A stretch of DNA of 64,000 bases from Planobispora rosea (GCF_014648175.1 NZ_BMQP01000018.1:98265-162264); one strand, 5' to 3'; shown: positions 19,908 to 29,222, counted from the stretch's first letter. Translations and numbers: made by a program. The notes: generated by a model not told the origin, from the letters alone.

Positions 19908-21557
19908 GTGAACCCTCCCCTTGACCACGTCGCACAGCCCGTGGTGACCGTACGCCGCAACTCCCTGCGCAGCCGCTTCGCCGACCTGCGCATCAGCACC
20001 AAAATGCTCGTCGCCGTGGCTCTGGTGGCCGTCATGGCAGGCGTGATCGGGGTGACCGCGCTGAGCCGGATGTCGACGATGAACGACAACATGCAGATGA
20101 TGGGGAGGGCCAACGCCAACCAGGCCCATCTGGGCGAGGTCCGCGCCCGGCTGACCGACATGTACAACACCTCCGTGGGGGCCGTCGTCGAGCCGAATCC
20201 CGAGAGGCGGGCCGAGCGCGTCCGGCAGGTCCATGACTTCACCGAGCAGGTGACCGCCGTGTTCGAGGCGTACAAGGCGGAGGTCGCGGGCTACCAGCCC
20301 CTGCGGCAGGACGTGGCCGCCTTCGAGAAGGCGTGGCAGGAGTTCTGGCCCCTGCGCGACGCCGTGATGTTCGGCGCGCCCCTGCCCGCCGGATCGGACG
20401 TGGACTCCGCGGCGGCCGCCGCCCGGCTCGGCGAGCTCTCCATGGAGCTCAACGTCCTCATGGACAACCTGGCGGGCAAGGAGCTGGAGGCGAGCAAGGC
20501 GATGGCCGCCGACGGCAACGCCAGCTACGACAGCGCCCGTCTCTCGGTCCTCGTGCTGCTGACGGTCGGCCTAGCGCTCTCCGTGGTCGTGGCGCTGCTG
20601 ATCGCCCGCACGATGGTCGGCACGCTCCGCAAGCTGTCGCAGACCCTCGCCGCGATGGCCCGCGGGGACCTGACCCAGGCGGCCGAGGTGACCTCACGTG
20701 ACGAGGTCGGCCAGATGGCGGTGGCGGTCAACCAGGCCAACGACTCCATCCGGCAGGCCATCGGCGCACTGGCCTCCAGCGCCGACACCCTGGCCGCCAG
20801 CTCCGACGAGCTGTCGGCGGTCAGCGACCGCATCGCGGCCAGCGCGGAGGATGCGTCCCTCCAGGCCGGCAACGTCGCCGCCGCGGCCGGCCAGGTCTCC
20901 TCCAACGTGCAGACCGTGGCCGCCGGGTCGGAGGAGATGGGCGCCTCCATCCGGGAGATCGCCCACAACGCCAACGAGGGCGCCAAGGTCGCCTCCCAGG
21001 CCGTGTCCGTGGCCGAGTCCACCAACGGGATCATCACCAAGCTGGGCGCCTCGTCGGCGGAGATCGGCAGCGTGATCAAGACCATCACGAGCATCGCCGA
21101 GCAGACCAACCTGCTGGCGCTCAACGCCACCATCGAGGCCGCCCGCGCCGGCGACGCCGGCAAGGGCTTCGCGGTGGTGGCCGGGGAGGTCAAGGACCTG
21201 GCCCAGGAGACCGCCAAGGCCACCGAGGACATCGCCCGGCGGGTGGAGGCCATCCAGGCCGACACCGAGAGCGCGGTGGCGGCGATCGGCGAGATCTCCA
21301 CGATCATCGGCAGGATCAACGACTACCAGCTGACCATCACCTCGGCGGTGGAGGAGCAGACGGCCACCACCAACGAGATGAACCGCAACGTGGCCGACGC
21401 CGCCTCCGGCAGCGCCGACATCGCGGCCAACATCTCGGTGCTGGCCGGCGCCGCCCAGGTGACGGCCGAGGGCGTGGCCGACAGCCAGCGGGCCGCGGCC
21501 AACCTGGCCGAGCTCTCCACCCGCCTGCACGAGCTGGTCTCGCGCTTCCGCTACTGA
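19908..21557 (+). CDS. Methyl-accepting chemotaxis protein
   Basis: 549 residues. A first membrane segment (about 36-57, LVAVALVAVMAGVIGVTAL), an extracytoplasmic four-helix sensor (60-205), a second segment (LSVLVLLTVGLALSVVVAL), a HAMP domain (about 230-285, LAAMARGDLT), then the signalling coiled coil whose tip reads EQTNLLALNATIEAARAGD and GFAVVAGEVKDLAQE. GTG start with AAAGGA 6 nt upstream. No che genes are nearby, so it either works with a distant array or, as in many filamentous actinomycetes, signals through another partner. Motility would suit a zoosporic actinomycete. Confidence 0.93.
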   Translation: MNPPLDHVAQPVVTVRRNSLRSRFADLRISTKMLVAVALVAVMAGVIGVTALSRMSTMNDNMQMMGRANANQAHLGEVRARLTDMYNTSVGAVVEPNPERRAERVRQVHDFTEQVTAVFEAYKAEVAGYQPLRQDVAAFEKAWQEFWPLRDAVMFGAPLPAGSDVDSAAAAARLGELSMELNVLMDNLAGKELEASKAMAADGNASYDSARLSVLVLLTVGLALSVVVALLIARTMVGTLRKLSQTLAAMARGDLTQAAEVTSRDEVGQMAVAVNQANDSIRQAIGALASSADTLAASSDELSAVSDRIAASAEDASLQAGNVAAAAGQVSSNVQTVAAGSEEMGASIREIAHNANEGAKVASQAVSVAESTNGIITKLGASSAEIGSVIKTITSIAEQTNLLALNATIEAARAGDAGKGFAVVAGEVKDLAQETAKATEDIARRVEAIQADTESAVAAIGEISTIIGRINDYQLTITSAVEEQTATTNEMNRNVADAASGSADIAANISVLAGAAQVTAEGVADSQRAAANLAELSTRLHELVSRFRY

Positions 21558-21567
21558 GACGCGCCCG

Positions 21568-21603
21568 CGCCCGCCCCCGCCGGTATCGCGGCGGGGGCGG
21601 GCG
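21568..21603. terminator. Bidirectional terminator after the chemoreceptor gene
   Basis: Perfect 15-bp stem (CGCCCGCCCCCGCCG and complement) with a 6-nt loop between convergent genes. Confidence 0.65.
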
Positions 21604-21627
21604 ACGGCACGCGGCCGGAAGCCCGGC

Positions 21628-22092
21628 TCAGGAACGCCGCACGGCGGCGCGGGGCGACCAGGCCCAGACGAGCACGGCCAGGGTGAGCCCGAACAGGGCC
21701 AGGCCGCTGGGCACGTGGGTGCCCAGAAGTTCCCAGGTGAAGTGCTGGCCCATGCCGATCAGGAACAGGCCCAGGCTGGCCAGCGCGGGCCAGCCCGCGC
21801 CGCGGCCCGGACGCCAGACCAGGACGGCCGCCACGATCTGCAGCAGGGCGATCAGGTGCACCACCATGCCCGCCATCACGTGCGTCTCGGCCAGCATTCC
21901 GTCCGCCGGCAGGGCCTGGCCCGCGGCGAGGAGGTCCTTGGCCTTCTGCACGGACTGCCCGGCGAAGGAGGCCGCGGCGACCAGCCCGGCCGCCTGGGCG
22001 ACGACGAGGACGCGCAGGGCGTACAGGAGTCCGGAGGGGACGGGGCGGCCCTGTCCGGCGGCGGTGGGGCCTGAGGTGACGACCTCCTGCAT
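21628..22092 (-). CDS. Four-segment membrane protein of unknown function
   Basis: 154 residues. Four predicted membrane segments: LLYALRVLVVAQAAGLVAAA, AGMVVHLIALLQIVAAVLVW, GWPALASLGLFLIGMG and GLALFGLTLAVLVWAWSP. Conserved-looking His and Glu in ETHVMAGMVVHL lie in or beside helix two, so a haem or metal is possible but unproven. ATG at 22092 with AAGGAAGG upstream. It is third in the leftward unit histidine kinase - response regulator - this gene, so it may be a target or an accessory of that system. Confidence 0.7.
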   Translation of the reverse strand: MQEVVTSGPTAAGQGRPVPSGLLYALRVLVVAQAAGLVAAASFAGQSVQKAKDLLAAGQALPADGMLAETHVMAGMVVHLIALLQIVAAVLVWRPGRGAGWPALASLGLFLIGMGQHFTWELLGTHVPSGLALFGLTLAVLVWAWSPRAAVRRS

Positions 22093-22159
22093 GGGATGTG
22101 TCCTTCCTTGCGGTGAGCTGTTGGGAGCACATCGTGTCCGCCGGCGGCCCGCCGCGTCG

Positions 22160-22861
22160 TCAGCCTGCGGGCTGACCTCCCGGTCCGCCCCTCGGGGGAT
22201 TTCGTACCGGCCGGAACCCCGCGTCGACCAGCCCGATCCGATGGGCGACCACCGCCGCCTGGATGCGATTGCGCAGCCCCAGCTTCTCCATGGCGGTGGA
22301 GACGTGGGTCTTGACGGTGGTGACGCCGACGTGCAGGGCATCGGCGATCTCGGCGTTGGACAGCCCCGTCCCGACCAGGGCCAGCACCTCCAGTTCCCGC
22401 TCGGTGAGCCCGGCCGGGACCCGCGGGGCCTCCTGCTCCTCGGCGGCCAGGGCACGTTCCACCACGCGGCGCAGCACCGAGGGGGCCAGCAGCGGCTCCC
22501 CGGCCGCGGCCCGGCGCACGGCGTCGACCATCCGTTCCGGCTCGTCGTCCTTGACCAGGAACCCGATCGCCCCGGCGCGCAGGGCGGCGTAGACGTTCTC
22601 ATCTTCGGCGAAGGTGGTGAGGATCACGATCCGTGCGGCGGGCCAGGCGCCGAGGATCCGCCGGGTGGCCTCCAGCCCGTCCGTCCTCGGCATGCGCAGG
22701 TCCATCAGCAGCACGTCGGGGCGGAGCCGTTCCGCCAGTTGCACGGCCTGGGTCCCGTCGACCGCCTCGCCGCACACCTCCATCTCCCCCGCGGCCTCGA
22801 GCAGCATCCGCACACCCGCGCGTACCAGAGCCTGGTCGTCGGCGACGACGACCCGGATCAC
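22160..22861 (-). CDS. NarL/LuxR-type response regulator
   Basis: 233 residues. Receiver domain: VIRVVVADDQALVRAGVRML, phospho-acceptor Asp in LLMDLRMPRTDG (about 54), Thr/Ser in ILTTFAED and Lys in FLVKDDE. C-terminal LuxR helix-turn-helix: LTERELEVLALVGTGLSNAE, then VGVTTVKTHVSTAMEKLGL. The GTG start overlaps the kinase stop (GTGA), showing translational coupling and forming a classical two-component pair. Confidence 0.93.
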   Translation of the reverse strand: MIRVVVADDQALVRAGVRMLLEAAGEMEVCGEAVDGTQAVQLAERLRPDVLLMDLRMPRTDGLEATRRILGAWPAARIVILTTFAEDENVYAALRAGAIGFLVKDDEPERMVDAVRRAAAGEPLLAPSVLRRVVERALAAEEQEAPRVPAGLTERELEVLALVGTGLSNAEIADALHVGVTTVKTHVSTAMEKLGLRNRIQAAVVAHRIGLVDAGFRPVRNPPRGGPGGQPAG

Positions 22862-24807
22862 CGGAGCCACTCCGCCGGCTGCGCGGCCCCCGGCCCGTTC
22901 TGCTCCCCCACGGACTCCCCTTTCTCCTCCTCCCGCCGCCAAGGCAGGATCCTGCGCTGCGGTGTCATACCACACGAGTGACCGGCTCGCTCAAGTGGAA
23001 GCGTCGCGGCCAGCCGCCATCCCCCGGCCCCGTCGGGTCCCGCGGACAGGTCCCCGCCCAGCGCGCGGGCGCGCTCGCGCATGCCCGCGATGCCCTGTCC
23101 CGAGGAGGGCAGCGCGTCGCGGAGCCCTCCCCGGGGTTCCGTGTCCGCTCCGGGCGCGTCACCGGGCGGCGGGCCGCTGAGCACGTCCACCTCGAGCGCG
23201 TCCTCGGTGACTCTCAGCTCCACCAGCGCCGAGGTGCCCGGGCCCGAGTGCTTGAGCACGTTGGTCAGGCCCTCCTGGACGATCCTGGCGGCCGAGGCGC
23301 GGGTCACCAGGGGGACGAGCTCGGCCTCGGGAGTGGCGCGGAGCTCGGCCCTGAGGCCGGCGGCGTTCATCCGCTCCACCGCGTCGCGGACCACCTCCTC
23401 GGGTGCGGCGACCGGAAGGTGGGCCAGTTCGGGGTCGCGGAGCACGTTGAGCAGGCCGCGCAGGTCCTCCAGGACCTGGTGCCCGGTGGCGCGGATGTCG
23501 GAGAGCGCCTCGGCGACCGGTCCCGACGGCGCGGCGTACTGGGCGGCGCCGGCCCGCAGCACCATGGCGCCGACGTGGTGGGCCACGATGTCGTGGACGT
23601 CGCGGGCGATCCGCTCACGCTCGGCCAGCAGGTCGGCGCGGGCGCGTTCGGCGGACAGCTGCCGGGCCTCCTCGGCCATGGCCAGTTGCAGGTCGGCGGC
23701 GTCCTTGCGGACACCGAGGTAGCGGCCGATGATGATCGGCGCGGCCACCATGGCCAGCAGCGCGGCGATCCGCGTCGGGGTCACCTCCGACATCTCGTCA
23801 CCGACGATGTTCAGGGCGGTCACCGCGGTGGCCAGGAGGTAGGCGACGGCGGTCCAGGACCACGAGGCCCGCGTGGCGAACACGCCGAGGGTCACCAGGA
23901 AGAGTCCCTGGAGCGAGTTCGCGGCGAACCCCGCGTCCGGGCCGGCCAGGAGCACCAGCATGCCCTGCAGGGCGAACGCCGTACCCGGGAGTCTGCGGAC
24001 CAGCCCGGCGGTGAGCCCGCAGCCGATCACGAACCAGCCCACCGCCCAGACCGGCCACGGGCCGTCGCTCCACTTCGTCCAGGTGTCCAGGACCATGAAG
24101 GCCACCCCGCCGCCGGCCAGGAGCAGGTCGAGGACGGGCCGGCGCCCGCCGCCGGCCACGGGCTCGATGGGGTTGCGCAGGTAGCGGCCGACGATGACCG
24201 GGATGACGGCCATCCCGGTGGGGAAGTACCAGGTGCCGGTCGTGAACGCGACCCCCGGATCGGCGAGGTTGACGGCGGTGGCGGCCCCGGCCAGCACCGC
24301 GCCGAGCACGATCCGCCACCATGTGCCTCGATAGGCCAGAACCCCCACGGCGAGCGGGATCAGGGTCTGCACGGTGTTGTCGGCCGCGAAGAAGCCGGCC
24401 ATGTCGCAGAGGATCAGCAGTCCCGACTGGTAGACGCAGACCGCCAGCGGCCGGTGCAGAACGAACCCCATGGGAAGCCCCGCCAGCAACGACAGGCCGA
24501 TCATGGCCGGCCAGGGCATCGATCCTCCGGTCTTGCCCGAGACGAACAGGCCGAGGGCGACCCCGGCGAGCGCCAGGAGGCCGCCGGGCATCCGATGGCG
24601 CGGCCTCGTCTCCCGGTCCCGATCGCGGTCTCGCTCCCCGTCCCGGTCTCGCTCCCGGACCCGGTCTCGCTCCCGGACCCGGTCTCGTTCCCGGACCGCG
24701 GAGTGCGCGGGCGGCACCGCCTGCGCCCGGCCGGAGGGGGGAGGGACCCGTATCCGATCGGAGGACGGCACAGGCTGCGCGTCCGGTGCCTGATCATGGG
24801 ACTTCAT
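22858..24807 (-). CDS. Sensor histidine kinase (HisKA_3 type) with a repetitive charged N-terminal tail
   Basis: 649 residues. The first ~70 residues are cytosolic and contain imperfect Arg/Glu/Asp repeats (RERDRV three times, then RDRDRE). Then a large membrane region (about 72-370, around eight to ten segments), a dimerisation and phosphorylation helix RIARDVHDIVAHHVGAMVL (His about 404), and a GHKL ATPase domain with N-box EGLTNVLKHSG and GQGIAGMRERARALGG. The usual DxG of the G1 box is weak (DVLSGPPPG). Start ATG at 24807 has no clear Shine-Dalgarno sequence. Partner regulator is encoded next, overlapping. Confidence 0.9.
   Translation of the reverse strand: MKSHDQAPDAQPVPSSDRIRVPPPSGRAQAVPPAHSAVRERDRVRERDRVRERDRDGERDRDRDRETRPRHRMPGGLLALAGVALGLFVSGKTGGSMPWPAMIGLSLLAGLPMGFVLHRPLAVCVYQSGLLILCDMAGFFAADNTVQTLIPLAVGVLAYRGTWWRIVLGAVLAGAATAVNLADPGVAFTTGTWYFPTGMAVIPVIVGRYLRNPIEPVAGGGRRPVLDLLLAGGGVAFMVLDTWTKWSDGPWPVWAVGWFVIGCGLTAGLVRRLPGTAFALQGMLVLLAGPDAGFAANSLQGLFLVTLGVFATRASWSWTAVAYLLATAVTALNIVGDEMSEVTPTRIAALLAMVAAPIIIGRYLGVRKDAADLQLAMAEEARQLSAERARADLLAERERIARDVHDIVAHHVGAMVLRAGAAQYAAPSGPVAEALSDIRATGHQVLEDLRGLLNVLRDPELAHLPVAAPEEVVRDAVERMNAAGLRAELRATPEAELVPLVTRASAARIVQEGLTNVLKHSGPGTSALVELRVTEDALEVDVLSGPPPGDAPGADTEPRGGLRDALPSSGQGIAGMRERARALGGDLSAGPDGAGGWRLAATLPLERAGHSCGMTPQRRILPWRREEEKGESVGEQNGPGAAQPAEWLR
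24643..24696. repeat. 18-bp tandem repeat inside the kinase gene, three copies
   Basis: CCGGTCTCGCTCCCGGAC at 24643-24660 and 24661-24678; the third (24679-24696) has one change. Length 18 keeps the frame and encodes the VRERDR repeats. Weaker copies precede it. Confidence 0.85.
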
Positions 24808-24935
24808 AGGCGAAAGGTATCCCGCTCCGCACGGGCCTCCATCCTTCCCCAGGAGGGGCCGCCTCCTCCTAGTGGCCGGAAGATCGGCCAAACGGCTGGG
24901 TCGTAAACGGCAAAAGAGACCTTAATCTTCACTCC

Positions 24936-25526
24936 ATGGCCAATGACACCACGCTCTTCCTGGGGCAATGGATGCGCGCCCCGGGAACCACCGGGGCGGT
25001 GGCGCCGAGCTCGCGCAGGCTCGCCGAGACGGTGACCGCCCCGGTTCCCCAGCGGGGCGAGCCCGTGATCGTCGAGCTCGGTCCCGGCACGGGCGCGTTC
25101 ACCGCCGAGATCCAGCGGCGCCTGGGCGGGCGGGGGCACCACCTCGCGGTCGAGATCAACCCGAGGCTGGCGGACTTCCTCTCCGCCCGCCATCCGGGGG
25201 TGGACGTCACGGTCGCCGACGCGGCGAAGCTGCCGCAGCTGCTCTGGGAGCGCGGACTCGACCAGGCCGACGTGATCGTGAGCGGGCTCCCGTGGGCCGC
25301 GTTCTCCGAGAGAACGCAGACCTCCCTGCTCGACGCGGTCGCCGCGGTCATGGGCCCGAACTCCGCGTTCACCACCTTCGCCTACAGCTTCGCCAAGCCG
25401 TTCCCTCCGGCGCGGCGCTTCCGGCGGCGCCTGCACGACTCCTTCGAGGAGGTCGTCACGGGCCGCACGGTGTGGGGCAACCTTCCGCCGGCCTTCGTCT
25501 ACCACGTGCGCCGGCCCCGTCCGTAG
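24936..25526 (+). CDS. SAM-dependent methyltransferase, phospholipid N-methyltransferase-like
   Basis: 196 residues. Begins FLGQWMRAPGTTGAVAPSSR, the hallmark of PmtA-like/KsgA-like enzymes, then SAM motif I VIVELGPGTGAFT (about 44-56), acidic VEINPRLADF, and the active-site loop SGLPWAAF in the N/D-P-P-F/Y position. Relatives methylate phosphatidylethanolamine to phosphatidylcholine or act as rRNA adenine dimethylases. No ribosomal neighbours here, so the lipid-type reading is favoured. Divergent from the two-component operon. Confidence 0.75.
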   Translation: MANDTTLFLGQWMRAPGTTGAVAPSSRRLAETVTAPVPQRGEPVIVELGPGTGAFTAEIQRRLGGRGHHLAVEINPRLADFLSARHPGVDVTVADAAKLPQLLWERGLDQADVIVSGLPWAAFSERTQTSLLDAVAAVMGPNSAFTTFAYSFAKPFPPARRFRRRLHDSFEEVVTGRTVWGNLPPAFVYHVRRPRP

Positions 25527-25616
25527 GCCCCCGCCGGAAGGGTCCGCCGAAACCCTCGCCCCAGAACCGAACTTCATTCTACGATTGCGCGTGCAACGGG
25601 ATTGGAGTTGATCAGG

Positions 25617-26798
25617 GTGGACTTCACGCTTCCGGAGAGCGCACTCGCCGTCCAGCGCGGCATCGCCGATATCTGTTCCCGCTACGACCTCGACTACTGG
25701 CAGCGTTGCGAGGCTGAGAAGCGCTGGCCGGAAGAGGTCTGGGCGGACCTGGCCAAGGGCGGCTGGCTGGGCCTGGCCGTCCCGGAGGAGTACGGCGGAG
25801 GCGGCCAGGGACTGCTGGAGCTGGCCGTGGCCACCGAGACCCTCTCGGCGTCCGGCTCCGCGGGCGGGTCGGCGTTCACCTACGTCCTCACCCCCGGCTT
25901 CGGCGCGATGACCCTGGCCCGGCACGGAACCGCACGACAGCGCGCGGAGCTGCTGCCCGGGCTCGCCACCGGCGAGATCGAGACCTGCTTCGCCCTGACC
26001 GAGCCGGACGCCGGTTCCAACGCGCTGGGCATCTCCACCTTCGCCCGGCGCGACGGCGACGAGTTCGTCGTCAGGGGCCAGAAGATCTGGATCACCGGGG
26101 TGCAGCGCGCCACCTGGATGCTCCTGGTCACCCGTACCGTCCCGGCCGCCGAGGCCAGGCCGCGCACCCACGGCATGACCGTCCTGCTGGTGAACGTGCC
26201 CGAGGCCGTGGCCGCCGGGCAGCTCTCCTTCCAGCCGATCCCCAAGATGGGCGCCAACACCACCCCGTCGAACATGGTCTTCATCGACGACCTGCGGGTG
26301 CCGGCCGCGAACGTCGTCGGCGAGGTCGACCAGGGCGCCGTGGTGCTGTGGGACATCCTCAACCCCGAGCGCATCCTGCTGGCCGCCTCCGCCCTCGGCG
26401 GCGCGGAGGTGGCGCTGAAGGTGGCCGTGCAGTACGCCAGGGAGCGTGAGGTCTTCGGCCGCCCGATCGGCGCCAACCAGGCCATCGCCTTCCCCCTCGC
26501 CCAGGTCAAGGCCAAGATCGAGCTGGCCAGGCTGATGCTCTACAAGGCCGCCTGGCTCTTCGACCGCGAGCAGCCGTGCGGGACCGAGGCCAACATCGCC
26601 AAGCTGACCGCCTCCCAGGCGGCCTGGGAGGCGGCCGATCACGCCTTCCAGACCCACGGCGGCATGGCCTACTCCCTGGAGTATCCGGTCGCCCGCCTGC
26701 TGGCCGACGCCCGCATCGGCAAGGTCGCCCCGGTCACCGAGGAACTGCTGCTCAACTATCTCGCCACCCAGGTGCTCGGGCTGCCCCGGAGCTTCTGA
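25617..26798 (+). CDS. Acyl-CoA dehydrogenase
   Basis: 393 residues from a GTG start (VDFTLPESALAVQRG) following GGAG; a TTG start at 25602 adds five residues. FAD enzyme that oxidises acyl-CoA to enoyl-CoA. Motifs: GLAVPEEYGGGGQG, CFALTEPDAGSNALG, WITGVQ, REVFGRPIGANQAIAFPLA, THGGMAYSLEYPVARLLADA. The C-terminal catalytic-Glu region, usually YEGT, reads KVAPVTEELL, so the base position differs from the classical medium-chain enzymes. The substrate is unknown. Followed by an SRPBCC protein gene. Confidence 0.9.
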   Translation: MDFTLPESALAVQRGIADICSRYDLDYWQRCEAEKRWPEEVWADLAKGGWLGLAVPEEYGGGGQGLLELAVATETLSASGSAGGSAFTYVLTPGFGAMTLARHGTARQRAELLPGLATGEIETCFALTEPDAGSNALGISTFARRDGDEFVVRGQKIWITGVQRATWMLLVTRTVPAAEARPRTHGMTVLLVNVPEAVAAGQLSFQPIPKMGANTTPSNMVFIDDLRVPAANVVGEVDQGAVVLWDILNPERILLAASALGGAEVALKVAVQYAREREVFGRPIGANQAIAFPLAQVKAKIELARLMLYKAAWLFDREQPCGTEANIAKLTASQAAWEAADHAFQTHGGMAYSLEYPVARLLADARIGKVAPVTEELLLNYLATQVLGLPRSF

Positions 26799-26876
26799 GG
26801 TGATTGCGCCGCGGGCCCGGCGGGCGGACCATGGGCTGGTCCGGAAGCGAACGCGAAGGAACGCGAAGGAGCGTCC

Positions 26877-27293
26877 ATGTCCGCCTACGCCAGCACCGTG
26901 ATCAACGCACCGGCCGACGAGGTGTGGGACTACCTGAGGGACTTCGGCAACCTGGCCGAGTGGCTGCCCGGGGTCACCAGCTGCGAGATCGAGGGAGCCG
27001 GGACCTCCGAGCCCGGCGCGATCCGGCGGGTCGAGGGTGCCGGAGGCCTGTTCCGGGAGCGGCTGGTCGTCCTCGACGACGCCTCCCGGACGGCGACCTA
27101 CGAGATCGTCGAGTGCCCCCTGCCGGTCCGCGACTACCGGTCCACCTACCGGGTCGCCCCGGTCACCGACAGCGGCCAGTCCTTCGTCGAGTGGTCGGCC
27201 GCCTTCACCTCCGACGACGAGGCGAGGATGACCAAGATCTTCACCCGCGGCGTCTTCGAACCCGGCTTGGCCGCCCTGCGCAAGCTCTTCTGA
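26877..27293 (+). CDS. SRPBCC (START-like) family protein, polyketide-cyclase/dehydrase type
   Basis: 138 residues, the standard length. Begins YASTVINAPADEVWDYLRDF and contains WLPGVTSCEIEG, then alternating strands and the long C-terminal helix ending FEPGLAALRKLF. These proteins form a helix-grip cavity for lipid-like ligands. AAGGAGCGTCC precedes the ATG. Located 78 bp after an acyl-CoA dehydrogenase, and the two may be cotranscribed. The ligand is not known. Confidence 0.8.
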   Translation: MSAYASTVINAPADEVWDYLRDFGNLAEWLPGVTSCEIEGAGTSEPGAIRRVEGAGGLFRERLVVLDDASRTATYEIVECPLPVRDYRSTYRVAPVTDSGQSFVEWSAAFTSDDEARMTKIFTRGVFEPGLAALRKLF

Positions 27294-27306
27294 CGCTCCC
27301 CGCCGG

Positions 27307-28587
27307 TCACCTCCGCCTCCCCCGGGTGACCAGCATGCCGACCGCCGCCAGCCCGGCGGGCACCAGCAGGTACGGCCCGCAGGCGGCCAGCAGCACCACG
27401 GTGAAGGCCGTGGCCACGACGGCGACCCGGCGCCCGGCTCCGGACAGCAGCCGGGCCGCCGCGGCGACCCCCACCGCGGTGACCGCCGCCAGGCAGGCCG
27501 AGGTGGCGCGCATGAGCGGGTCGAGCCCGATCCCGGAGGCCACGGCCGCGGCCGTGAGCGCGCCGGACAGCACGGCCAGCAGGGCGAGGCTGCGGTGCGG
27601 CACCCGGCCGGGGGCCGCACCGCGGGCCAGCGGGGCGGGCAGGGCCCCGTCGCGGGCCAGCGCGGCGCCGAGCCGCGCGCCCCCGGCGATGTAGGTGTTG
27701 ATCGCGCCGAAGCTCAGCAGCACCGCCGCCCCGGCGGTGACCGGTCCGGCCAGGCTCCCGGCGCCCTCCTGCAGCAGCAGCGCGAGCGGGACCGGCGAGG
27801 TGGCCGCGCGGGGACCGAGCACGCCGACCGTGGCCACGGCCAGCCCCAGGTAGAGCACGCCGACGACCGCCAGGGTGAGGACCGTCGCGCGGGCCAGGTG
27901 GCGGCGGGGGTCGGCGAACTCGGCCGACAGGTGGCTGGCCGCCTCCCAGCCGACGAAGGCGAAGAACAGCACCCCGGCGGCCCGGGCGATCCCCTCCCAG
28001 CCGTACGGGGCGAACGGCGTGAAGTTGCCGGGCCGTACGGCGGGCAGGGCCGCCGCGACGGCGGCGACCAGGAGCGCGGCGAGCAGCCCGGCCAGGAGCA
28101 GCTGCACCCCTCCCGAGAAGCGCAGCCCGGCGTGGTTGGCGGCGAACGCCGCGGCCAGCAGCCCGCAGGTCAGCGCCACCGTCCCGGTGTCGCCGAGCCC
28201 CAGCGCGGGGGCGACGTACCCGGCGCCGATCATGGCTCCGGCCGGCGCCCCGACCGGGATCGCGAAGTAGAACCACCAGCCGGTCACCGCCGACGTCCGG
28301 GGGCCGAAGGCCCGCGCGGCGAACGTCGCCGCCCCGCCGCCGTCGGGGAACCGCCCGCCCAGCGCGGCGAAGGTCAGCCCGACCGGCACGCTGAGCGCCA
28401 GCAGCGCGACCCAGGCCACGATCGAGGCCGGTCCGGCCGCGGACGCGGCCAGGTGCGGCAGGGCGAGCACGCCCGGCCCGAGCACCCCGCCCAGGAGCAG
28501 CGCCGTCCCCTGCGCGGTCCCGATCCGCGCCCCCGGTCCGGCCGTCCCGGGGTACCCGGTCTCCGTTTCGCACGTCGTTCCCGACAT
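27307..28587 (-). CDS. APC-family amino-acid permease
   Basis: 426 residues, about twelve membrane segments with the family's opening motif GTALLLGGVLGPGVLALP (unwound helix 1 for substrate binding) and PDGGGAATFAARAFGP. YjeH/CadB-like overall. Likely imports or exports an amino acid by proton coupling. It is transcribed divergently from an Lrp/AsnC regulator, which probably controls it; by analogy with similar pairs the substrate could be a branched-chain or aromatic amino acid, but this is inference. Confidence 0.88.
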   Translation of the reverse strand: MSGTTCETETGYPGTAGPGARIGTAQGTALLLGGVLGPGVLALPHLAASAAGPASIVAWVALLALSVPVGLTFAALGGRFPDGGGAATFAARAFGPRTSAVTGWWFYFAIPVGAPAGAMIGAGYVAPALGLGDTGTVALTCGLLAAAFAANHAGLRFSGGVQLLLAGLLAALLVAAVAAALPAVRPGNFTPFAPYGWEGIARAAGVLFFAFVGWEAASHLSAEFADPRRHLARATVLTLAVVGVLYLGLAVATVGVLGPRAATSPVPLALLLQEGAGSLAGPVTAGAAVLLSFGAINTYIAGGARLGAALARDGALPAPLARGAAPGRVPHRSLALLAVLSGALTAAAVASGIGLDPLMRATSACLAAVTAVGVAAAARLLSGAGRRVAVVATAFTVVLLAACGPYLLVPAGLAAVGMLVTRGRRR

Positions 28588-28669
28588 CGGCCACCCTTCT
28601 CCGCATCGATCGGCGACAGGGATGAAAGGTAACCAGTTGATCGCTTGAATGGTTTCCTTATCGAACGAA

Positions 28670-28681
28670 TGATTGCAATCA
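28670..28681. promoter_or_regulatory. Candidate operator in the permease/Lrp intergenic region
   Basis: TGATTGCAATCA, a perfect 12-bp palindrome 16 bp upstream of the Lrp-type gene. It sits in the unusually AT-rich 110-bp divergent promoter region, a typical place for Lrp/AsnC binding. Confidence 0.5.
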
Positions 28682-28697
28682 GGGCAGAATTACCGTC

Positions 28698-29159
28698 ATG
28701 GACGAACTTGATGCGGAAATCATCCGGCTTCTCCAGACGGATGCGCGGCAATCGAACCGCGAGCTCGCCCGGGCCCTGGGCGTCGCCCCCTCGACCTGCC
28801 TGGAGCGGGTGCGCGCGCTCACCCGGCGGGGTGTGATCCGCGGCTACCACGCCGACATCGACCACGCGGCGCTCAACCGGGGGGTCCAGGCGATGGTCTC
28901 GGTCCAGGTCCGCCCGCTGAGCCGGACCGTGATCGAGACGTTCAAGGACTCCGTCAGCCGCCTGCCCCAGGTGCTGAGCGTGTTCGTGCTGGCGGGCGGC
29001 GACGACTTCCTGCTCCATGTCGCCGTACAGGACCTGGAGCACCTCCACGGTTTCCTGCTCGACGAGCTCAGCCAGCGCCGCGAGATCGCCGGGTTCCGCA
29101 CCTCGGTGATCTTCCAGCGGGTGCAGAAGACCGTTGTCGGCCGGCTGCCCGCCCCCTGA
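28698..29159 (+). CDS. Lrp/AsnC-family transcriptional regulator
   Basis: 153 residues. N-terminal helix-turn-helix: MDELDAEIIRLLQTDARQSN, then RELARALGVAPSTCLERVRA and LTRRGVIRGYHADIDHAALN. C-terminal RAM domain (about 70-145) with VLSVFVLAGGDDFLLHVAVQ for amino-acid sensing and octamer formation. Divergent from the APC permease, so it is probably an amino-acid-responsive regulator of that transporter and of itself. Confidence 0.92.
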   Translation: MDELDAEIIRLLQTDARQSNRELARALGVAPSTCLERVRALTRRGVIRGYHADIDHAALNRGVQAMVSVQVRPLSRTVIETFKDSVSRLPQVLSVFVLAGGDDFLLHVAVQDLEHLHGFLLDELSQRREIAGFRTSVIFQRVQKTVVGRLPAP

Positions 29160-29178
29160 GAGACGGTTCCGGCCGCCG

Positions 29179-29211
29179 CCGCCCGCGCCGGGACGGTCCC
29201 GGCACGGGCGG
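29179..29211. terminator. Bidirectional terminator
   Basis: Stem of up to 16 positions with one G-U (CCGCCCGCGCCGGGAC against GTCCCGGCACGGGCGG) between the convergent Lrp and enoyl-CoA hydratase genes. Confidence 0.55.
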
Positions 29212-29222
29212 CCCGGCCGTCG

